DNA of 64,000 nt, taken from contig CAJNDS010000802.1 of NCBI GenBank assembly GCA_905221605.1, forward strand, positions 248,001-312,000, in the 5' to 3' direction. Below are positions 57,202 through 64,000 of the stretch, piece by piece. The DNA comes from Symbiodinium natans. Its lineage: Eukaryota > Sar > Dinophyceae > Suessiales > Symbiodiniaceae. The translations under genes were made by a program, and so were the position numbers. The notes below the pieces were generated by a model. That model saw only the letters and a list, made by a program, of their open reading frames with translations, had not been told where the DNA came from and searched no databases. Positions within the stretch are counted from its first letter, which is position 1; each line of letters starts with the position of its first letter.

Positions 57202-57439
57202 CTCCCCCCCGGTGACCTCGACGCAGTGACTTTCCGGCTGGCGGGGAACAGGTCCGAGAAAAAAAAAGACGAGCAGGGGGACCCCTTGATGCCGGCCATC
57301 TGAACTTTTCCAAGGCGAGCAGGCAGTGGCACTTCTTGACGACGGCCTCCGCCTCAAGGCTGCTATGACAAAGGGGTGGAACTCCGCTGGCATATTCCAA
57401 CCAGGTGTGCTTGCCTTTGCCCCTGACTCCCCGATTTGG

Positions 57440-58330
57440 GTTGGTGACCCCCTTGCCAGAGTGTGGTGTTGTGCGCTCCCGAGTTCGTCGAAACCCACCT
57501 GCGTTTCGCTCTGGCCCGCCAGGGCGGCCTCCTCGACAATCTTCCCGCGCTCCATGACTCCCACGTAGCGTGGCTGTTGCTCTCCTGTTGCGCAGCGCCG
57601 CCTGCACGAAAAGCCGTCCCACCCTCTCGCTTGAAAGCACACGCGGCTACGCGGCAGGCCACGATGGTGCAGTCCTCCGCTGCCTTGCCGTGCTTTTGTT
57701 TGCCGATGAGGCGTCACAACTTCCTGAACCTGCTCAAGTGCGCGCGCAGCTAGCGTTGCGGCCGGCGGCCTCGGGTTGGGCAGCGCGACGCGCCCTGCGC
57801 CAGCTGCTTACTGCGCGACCCCGACGAGGCACATGAGGTCGCCGGCTCCCTTGCCTCTGACCGGCCACGCCCGTTGGCCACCTGCAGTCAGCGCGATATG
57901 CCCCAGACTTGCTCTTTGCGCCCCCTGCCTGGGCGGAGTTGCTGCAAAACAAGAAAAAATGAGTTGCTGCATATCCAAGTGCCAGCCCTCCTCGAAGAAG
58001 ACCCGTCCCGCCCCAAGCAATTGACATGTTTTCATCGGGCGTTCCCGCGGGAAACCGCACCCTGCTCCGGCTCCGCGTCCAGCGCGCCCCGCCACCCTTG
58101 CGCGCCTCTGCCGCCGCGGCCCAGGGCTGGGCGCGCCGCTGGTGGAGTGTGTTGTCGGTTGCCCTGCACCGAGCAGTCGCCAGCTCCGCGCTTGGCGTCT
58201 GGACCCTGCCGCCGCTGCCTGGCGCCGCCAGACACGCTCCCGTTGAGCGACGTGCTCGACCTGGCGAGTGCGAGCGCCCCCAGTCGGCTGCCGCTTCGCT
58301 AGCACTCCGTAGGAGTCTAGGTAGCTGACG
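57440..58330 (+). pseudogene. Scrambled LINE C-terminal half
   Basis: Pieces in changing plus-strand frames occur in the expected LINE order: HDSHVAWLLLSCCAAP, then an SAALPCFCL/LRCLAVLL block, then AQGWARRWWSVLSVALHRAV with ASSALG, and finally VLDLASASAPSRLPLR. Each is a recognisable landmark of the CxCG-type LINE protein, but frameshifts separate them. Minus-strand frames of up to 267 codons over the same bases are shadows caused by high GC. Confidence 0.5.
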
Positions 58331-59976
58331 TCGTTGGGACTCGGGACGCTTTCGGCGGACGCAAGAAGGCGCGGAAAAAAAACTTGTCATCATGTTTCAT
58401 CGCTCCATCAGCGAGCGCTGCGATGGGATGGAATAGCGATGTTGGCAAAGAATGCTTGCGATGACGATGTTACACAAAGGGTGATAAACTCGCATTTTTT
58501 CTTGTTCTGTGCACGAAAGGAGCATCAAGAACTGCAGGTTCACCATGCAAAAACATGTTAATGGCACGATATGGAAACACATTTCATTTGCCCAGCTGCA
58601 ACAGCAGCAACGGCAGCAACAGAACTTGTTGCAAAACCCAAGTACAAATGTTGCTACATGACTTCAGTGTTGTGCAAAGTATGGACACGTAGGGATGTAT
58701 GAGGGGGTGTGTGCCATGGCAGCCAGTTCGCACGTTGCAACGAGCCCTGTCAATTTCTCGGATGCAATTGTGCCGTGTGCGCCCTTGACGGGAGTTTCTG
58801 ATCAGGTCAAACAAAGGAGGCGCATAGAATGTTGCGTTTGGGAACGTGAAACATCACGACTTCACATGCGCGAATGCGCAGGTGCGTTTCGTGGTGCAAT
58901 TGAGATATGCGAAACGTTGTGGCCCCAGTGCTTTTGTTCATGCAGCCCTGCTGTGGCTTGGTGCGCTTCACGATTCGGACAGGTCTGGCTTGGAGGACAT
59001 CTGGCATGCAAGGAAGCTGCTGCAACGTTGGTTGCCCAATGACGTGAAGACTAGGAGAATGGCACAGCGCACTTTTGGTGATGTGTGTTGCCTCTTTTTT
59101 GTTTCTGAGCGTGAGCACGGAAGACATTGTTTCAGGCTCAAGGTCTTGGTCCAGGAAAGCATTGGGGCAGTTCAACGGCAACCTTCCCATGTGCAGCTTC
59201 AACTAAAAGTCTTTCATCGGATGCGCATGTGTACGAAATTGAATGATATTGTTGCACCAGCGACACAATCGACAAATCTGCCAACTATGTCACGTCGCCA
59301 GAAATGTACCGGAAATCCGGCCGCTTGCTTGCAAGCATTTGTGAAACGGATTTGCGTCGGAACCATGTGACAAAAGGATGCCAGTCATGTTTCGTAGAGG
59401 CTGGTGGTGCTGCGGACGCCGCGGTTCGCAGATTGCAAGAAGCTTTCGACGTTTTTCAAAGGACATCCCCTTCTGTAATGTGCAAGGCGCGGCGAGCATG
59501 TATCTTGTTATTTGTATGGTGTGCAGGACGCCGCAAGGACAGGGCCATCAGCTCGAAGAGCAAGCTCGGGTCGTAGCAAAGCCCGATATCATGGAACATC
59601 CATGTGGCGATGTGCGGCTCTGGGCAGCGACGCTTGTTCTCTTGGTTAGATGAGGTTCAGTGCGTTCAAACTGATGTTGGGAAACTCGATGCCATCATCC
59701 TGCCGAGGAAATGCTTGGCAGAAGTAATGGTGATATTCGTGCCAAAGCCACCCATCGAGCAAGAAAGGAACGGTGTGAATTGCACGATACAGCACGGCAT
59801 TTGCCGCATGATAGCAGCTGCCGCCTATATGTGCAGGATTTCAAGTGTGCTGCAGTTATTCATGGACCAGATGATGTGGTTGACAGATGCAACAGCAAAA
59901 AACTACAAGTATGCTTGCGATTTGTTTCGAAGGCCGGAACCGTGACATACGGGACATGCATGGGTGGAGTAGCACA

Positions 59977-60019
<43 letters not shown>

Positions 60020-60053
60020 TGTCTGTCTGTGTCGCTTGCTGCTCATTGACGCA
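58331..60053. other. No gene identified; possible host exons
   Basis: The sequence returns to moderate GC and non-transposon character. A plus-strand frame at 58846-59370 (174 codons) and one near 59840-59965 (FKCAAVIHGPDDVVDRCNSK) read like coding sequence, but I recognise no family and cannot fix splice sites. They could be upstream exons of the PDS5 gene or of another gene. A (GT)n microsatellite lies at about 59979-60018. Confidence 0.3.
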
Positions 60054-60441
60054 GGCTTGTTGAGATTCGCGGCGACTCAGCTTGTTTCAGACGTGCTTTC
60101 TGCAGGTGTGAACTTTGTAACATACACGAGATGCCTTTCTTGGTGATACAGCTCTTCCTTGCAGGTTTCATGCTTGCGTTTGAATCAACAACTCCGGAGT
60201 TGGTGATGGAAGATCTTGTCAAGTCGAGCATCGCGACCGTTCGCAAAGCTGTGCTTGTTCATGAGGCCACGGTTGCTGGTATGTCCAAATGCAACCATTC
60301 CCACCCTAATGCCAGCAAACGTGCCCGATAATCAGGATGAAGAGTTCGAGCGGCTCGAAAACTTACTCGCCCAGCTTTTGGCAGGCGTTTTGGCCGAGGT
60401 GGGAGAAGTTTTAGCACACGGGAAGTCAGTCGGAGTGCATG
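60054..60441 (+). CDS. Candidate exon cluster upstream of the PDS5 homologue
   Basis: Exon 60054-60104 (after TTGACGCAG) encodes LLRFAATQLVSDVLSAG. It joins in phase across a GTGTGAAC...CCTTGCAG intron to exon 60166-60281, which encodes GFMLAFESTTPELVMEDLVK and more and ends before GTATGT. A possible 38-base intron then leads in phase to NVPDNQDEEFERLENLLAQL, ending before GTGAGA at 60441. The product is helical, as expected for HEAT-repeat proteins, and lies in the same orientation as PDS5 2 kb downstream. Linkage to PDS5 is inference. Confidence 0.4.
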
Positions 60442-60904
60442 GTGAGACGGTCAGGTAGACGAACTGCCCGAGACAGTTCTCAACTTGCTCATGCAAGAGG
60501 TGAAGCAGAAGACAAAATGTGCAGGACCAGGGTGTGCTTGTCCAGAACCCGTTACGACAAGCACCAGATGTTCTTGAAAGATTATTGTACCTTCCGACAG
60601 CACATGGGCAAGGTTGGCAAGTTCTGTTTGCTGCGCAGCGATTGCAAAACTCATGCCAAAGTGACATCTGCCTTGTTTGGCACCAATGAAGTCCTCATGC
60701 GCCAACCATGTGCCACACTGTCCAAACATGCTGGCTTTGTAGCTTAATCTTTGCCACGGGGTGGCCATACATGTTGCATAATGCCAGCTCACTGCCTGGA
60801 ACTCCGAAATTCGGAGAGCCATGAGTGGGGTGTGTTGTTGAAAGCTGAATAAGCTAACCAACATGCTGCGAACAGATTGCGATACCAAGTAGGCTCCGGA
60901 ATGA

Positions 60905-60975
60905 AATGTTGGTTGGGGGGGGGGGGTGGCAGGGTTGTGGGCCCCCTTCACGGGGGTGAGGGGGGGGGGGGACAA
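60905..60975. repeat. Paired poly-G runs
   Basis: Two runs of 11-13 G flank a GGGCCCCCTTCACGGGGG segment that can fold on itself. No gene is here. Confidence 0.6.
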
Positions 60976-61019
60976 GTCATAAACGCATACATATAGGGCC
61001 GGCTCAGGCACGTCGAAAG

Positions 61020-61760
61020 CATGGTAACAGGGTCTGGGTTTTATCGTTGAAAGTCTGGGAATAGGGTCTGCCTTAGCGAAATTCTTTCGGCTCTATGTTA
61101 GCATAGTGGCGAGGGAAAACGCAAGGTTTTGGACTAGGTTTCACAGCCTAAACCTTTAGCAAATAGGGTTTACAAAAAACAGGGCTTAAGCCTAAACATA
61201 AGGGTACAGAAGACTATTCACAAAATTAGAATTGAAGCGGGATCGCTAAGGTGCAGTTACTGCGTAGCGCTTTTTCTGTCTGACAAAGCTCTGGGCCCAA
61301 GGCCTTCGGTAAGCAGCGAAGTAAGAAAAGTCCTCCCTATTTTAGGGGGTTGGAGTTGGGCTCTACAACAAAGACAGTAAGTCTAGGAAGATGTGACTTC
61401 GGGTGTACACTTTACACTCCTGGCCAGATGATCTTTCACACCCGTCTCATCTCCGAGGCACAGCGACTTCTACTAAGACAAGTTGTTACTCGTTGCAAGT
61501 ATGGTAACAGGGTCTGGGCTGTAGCGAACTTTCCTTAGTGCCGAGGGAAAATGTAAGGTTTTGGAACAGGGTGTCAGCTTAAATCGTCAACGAATAGGCT
61601 TAAGCGAAATTTCTATAGTGGCAGGCAAAAATGTAATGTTTTGGAATATGTTGAAGCCTCAACCTTCAACAAATACGGGTTACATAATCGCTTAGGCTTA
61701 AACATGAAGGGGGCACCCCGCAGTTACTATTCCTAAGCATGACTCGTTTCTTGGGAATAG
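61020..61760. repeat. Diverged repeat family (ATGGTAACAGGGTCTGGG / TGTAAGGTTTTGGA)
   Basis: ATGGTAACAGGGTCTGGG occurs at ~61020 and ~61500. GAGGGAAAA-CGCAAGGTTTTGGA-like units occur at ~61110, ~61545 and ~61625 with AAACCTTTAGCAAATAGGG-type variants between. If 60.0-60.4 kb belongs to PDS5, this stretch is in an intron. Confidence 0.5.
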
Positions 61761-62111
61761 GGTGTGTCTAAACTTTAAACGAATATACGTAGGAGCTCTT
61801 GAGGGTTTCAGCCAAGGGCCTACTTGGCAGCTTTTGGGACAACTTTTCGTACAGACGGTTTAATTTGGTATTCAGCTTTTTTTGGGATGCAAGGTTGACT
61901 TCTGCTGTGTGCGACCGGGGCGGTGACAGGAGGGGGCTCCACCACCAACTTCCCCACACTGTCCTTACAGTGGGTTTAACGTGGGGGGGCTGGCAAGATA
62001 TGGCACTTCATTATAGCAGCCTTCGTGGCAAAACCCCGCCCCTTACGCTATCCTTGCCGTGTTTTTTTCTCTGGGGCGTGGGGGGTGGGGGTGGGGGCGG
62101 CGGCGGGTTAG

Positions 62112-62345
62112 CATACATATGCATATATATATATATACACATTCATATTTATCGCATACACGAAATAGGATGTACATAAAAATACGTATACACACACATA
62201 TATATATATTTATTTGTTTATACATATACGTATATGTATAGGGGGGTTGGAGGACCAGCAGACAAGACGACCAGAAGACCGGAGGACCATAAGACCAGAG
62301 CAAGAAGACCAGAGGAGACCACAGGACCAGCGAACCGGAAAACAC
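62112..62345. repeat. TATA/CATA microsatellite followed by AGGACCAGA units
   Basis: 62120-62235 is alternating TATA/TACA/CACA. 62255-62340 is a purine-rich AAGACCAGA/GGACCA array. Nothing else is seen between 61760 and 62480 except GC-rich filler. Confidence 0.7.
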
Positions 62346-62605
62346 AACAGCAATCCAAAAAAAGTTCTTGCCTACCAAGGCCCCACCCCTGCAGTCTTGG
62401 CAACCTCAGATTCCACATGGGCCGGCAGAACCGACATGAATCCTGAGTCAGTCAGGACTTGTGAAGCGGGTGCTGGCTGCCATGGCCCGGCATAGCGCCG
62501 TAGTGCCTGTCAATGAGTTCCTCAATCGCGCTTTGGCTGAGGCTTCCCTCCCTGATCGTTTGTATCATTTTTCGCTTATTTGGTTGTTTCGTTCCCTTTC
62601 GTCAG

Positions 62606-63798
62606 GCCCAGAGCGCACCGCCTCAGGGCCGTGAAGAGCAGCGGCTGCTGCCGAGCCCAGCCGAACGGGCAGAAGCCACCCTTTTCCTCGTGCAGGAGCT
62701 GTACATGGTTGACCCTTCCTTGGTGGCGCGTGTGATGCCGAATTTGCAGACCGACATTCTGAAACTTGGAAGCAAGTTTTCTTTGCCCGAGAAGCTTCAA
62801 CTAGCTATGTTGACCCGACCAGAGTCTGTGCGAGGGTTTTGAGGGGTGAATACCCTGGTTGGAGTGTTGGCGAGTACTTTTGAACGAATTTGGGGGCGGG
62901 TTCTGCGATTCTTTGAAGGTGCGATGAATGTGCGCAGGCTTCAGGTATGGATCCCTGCTTGCGGGTTGGCATTCCAGATTTCATGTCTCGGAGACAGTTC
63001 CGCTGGCAGTTGGCAAGCACATGCAAGCACGCTGCTCCCGATGTCGGCCTCATTTTGCTAGCTCTCGTTATTTTCTTTCCTTTCAAGTAGTTTGGAACAT
63101 GGACAGCCAAGCTGGTGCTGTGTGTGTGTGTGCTTTGCCGTGGCAAACGGAACCTTGCCAGGAATCCGGATGCAGATTGGCGGAGAATGATCACAGCTCT
63201 TGTTGGGCAGATGCTGGCTCATTGTCCTTCGACGGAGCAGATGGGGGTTGCGTGTACACGACCCTTCCTGGCAACTTCTCATCCCTTGATCGTGGACCGC
63301 CACAGGGAGAGACTGGAAGATGCAGATGATGGCGTGCGCTCTGCCGCTTTGGACGGTGCTTGTGCCATCCTGCGGTCGGCAGCTGCTATCTCAGCCAAGC
63401 CTGCCCTTCCTGGTTGTCAAGAATTCTTGTCAGCAGCTGCTTCGTTGGTGCCCAAGCTGAAAGAGCGAAGCTTGGATCCAAATGACAGGATTCGCATGCG
63501 CACGATGGAGGTTGTGCTGGATGTTGCAGCAGAGTCCGCTGGCGGGTATTCTCTTTTGGAGCCTGTTCTGCAGGATGTTTGCCGCCGCATTGTAGACAAG
63601 AAGGCCAAGGTCCGTGAGGCCTGTGCCGAGATGATGGCACGGCTCTACGCCAAGCATGCTCTCCCAAAATGGATTGTGGGGCAGCCTGCAGATCGTTTGA
63701 GTTGGATCCCGCAGCAGCTGTGTGAAGCATATCTCGTGCTGAACAACACCGGGCTCGGTCAAATTGCACAGCTTGAGGACTTCGGGTGCAAGCATTAG
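62606..63798 (+). CDS. PDS5: PDS5 homologue (cohesin-associated HEAT-repeat protein), partial, at least two exons
   Basis: The first exon (from ~62606, after CCTTTCGTCAG) encodes FLVQELYMVDPSLVARVMPN with LQTDILKLGSKF. After an intron (about 62830-63195), the next encodes RHRERLEDADDGVRSAAL, then LVPKLKERSLDPNDRIRM, CRRIVDKKAKVREACAEM, MARLYAKHAL and RLSWIPQQLCEAY. This order and these motifs (DPxL..VMPxL, RxxD...VR, DKKxxVR, LYxKxxL, SWI) match the central HEAT region of PDS5, which regulates cohesin on chromatin. A preceding piece (VPVNEFLNRALAEASLPD, ~62500) is probably the end of the previous exon. Exon edges are uncertain. The gene continues past the right edge. Confidence 0.8.
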
Positions 63799-64000
63799 GC
63801 ATCTTTGGGATTTTTTGGGAGGAAGTTATGGGATGTGGCAAAATTTCTCTAGTGGGCTTGATGATCTCGCTTCACCCGGCATGTGCCAAGCAAGGAGCAC
63901 ATCGAGCAGCACCTTCTTGGTTGCGGAGCCGGCATGGATGGACATCAGCGCGGATTAGCTTTTCTTGGCTTCTACTCATCCGCATCCAGCAAAGCAGGGA

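Noticed and set aside
56914-58393. Minus-strand frames of 165-267 codons in GC-rich DNA
   Set aside because: Recognisable LINE motifs are on the plus strand in the expected order; the minus frames show none.

Overview
This window looks like nuclear DNA of a dinoflagellate. Three things point that way. A broken stretch of mitochondrial cytochrome b of dinoflagellate type lies at 42.8-43.2 kb, inserted in nuclear-type sequence. Selfish elements of several classes dominate (Penelope-type, DIRS/Ngaro-type, LINE and probably Copia). The one clear housekeeping gene is split by introns.

Layout. (1) About 1-27.7 kb: two head-to-tail copies of a 22.7-kb multi-gene element read on the minus strand. 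The complete copy (about 27.7 down to 6.0 kb) has at least twelve ORFs in one orientation, separated by short gaps. One is a reverse transcriptase with an N-terminal GIY-YIG nuclease, the permuted Penelope-like architecture. The others are RS-rich, proline-rich, coiled-coil and zinc-binding proteins, plus three large proteins that look like diverged paralogues. The downstream copy (6.0 kb to the left edge) is partial and decaying. Each copy begins with a ~1-kb LTR-like subunit bounded by CA tracts. I regard this as the most unusual system in the window. (2) 28.5-32.6 kb: gene-free DNA with an imperfect dimer, degenerate TTTAGGG-like sequence, nested palindromes and GTCCGC repeats. (3) 32.66-42.24 kb: an apparently intact DIRS/Ngaro-like tyrosine-recombinase retrotransposon with A1-B1-A2-B2 split direct repeats. 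It encodes a coiled-coil ORF, a recombinase, a Gag-like protein and a Pol carrying 2OG-oxygenase-like, DNA-methyltransferase-like, RT and RNase H domains. Pol is in frame with Gag behind a single UGA. (4) 42.2-45.4 kb: a trinucleotide microsatellite, the cytochrome b fragment, a probable rps3 fragment, GAAGCC-type low-complexity tracts and LINE debris. (5) 47.5-49.4 kb: exons of an unknown protein with ~58-residue repeats. (6) 50.2-58.3 kb: a graveyard of Copia-like and LINE fragments. (7) 60-64 kb: candidate exons and then a convincing PDS5 (cohesin regulator) homologue on the plus strand, running off the right edge.

How the parts may work together. In the giant element the RT/endonuclease would supply target-primed reverse transcription, and the remaining ORFs are presumably structural or nucleic-acid-binding accessories. 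The uniform orientation and short gaps fit a polycistronic transcript, perhaps matured by spliced-leader trans-splicing as is usual in dinoflagellates. That is inference. In the DIRS-like element the recombinase would integrate a circular cDNA formed through the split repeats.
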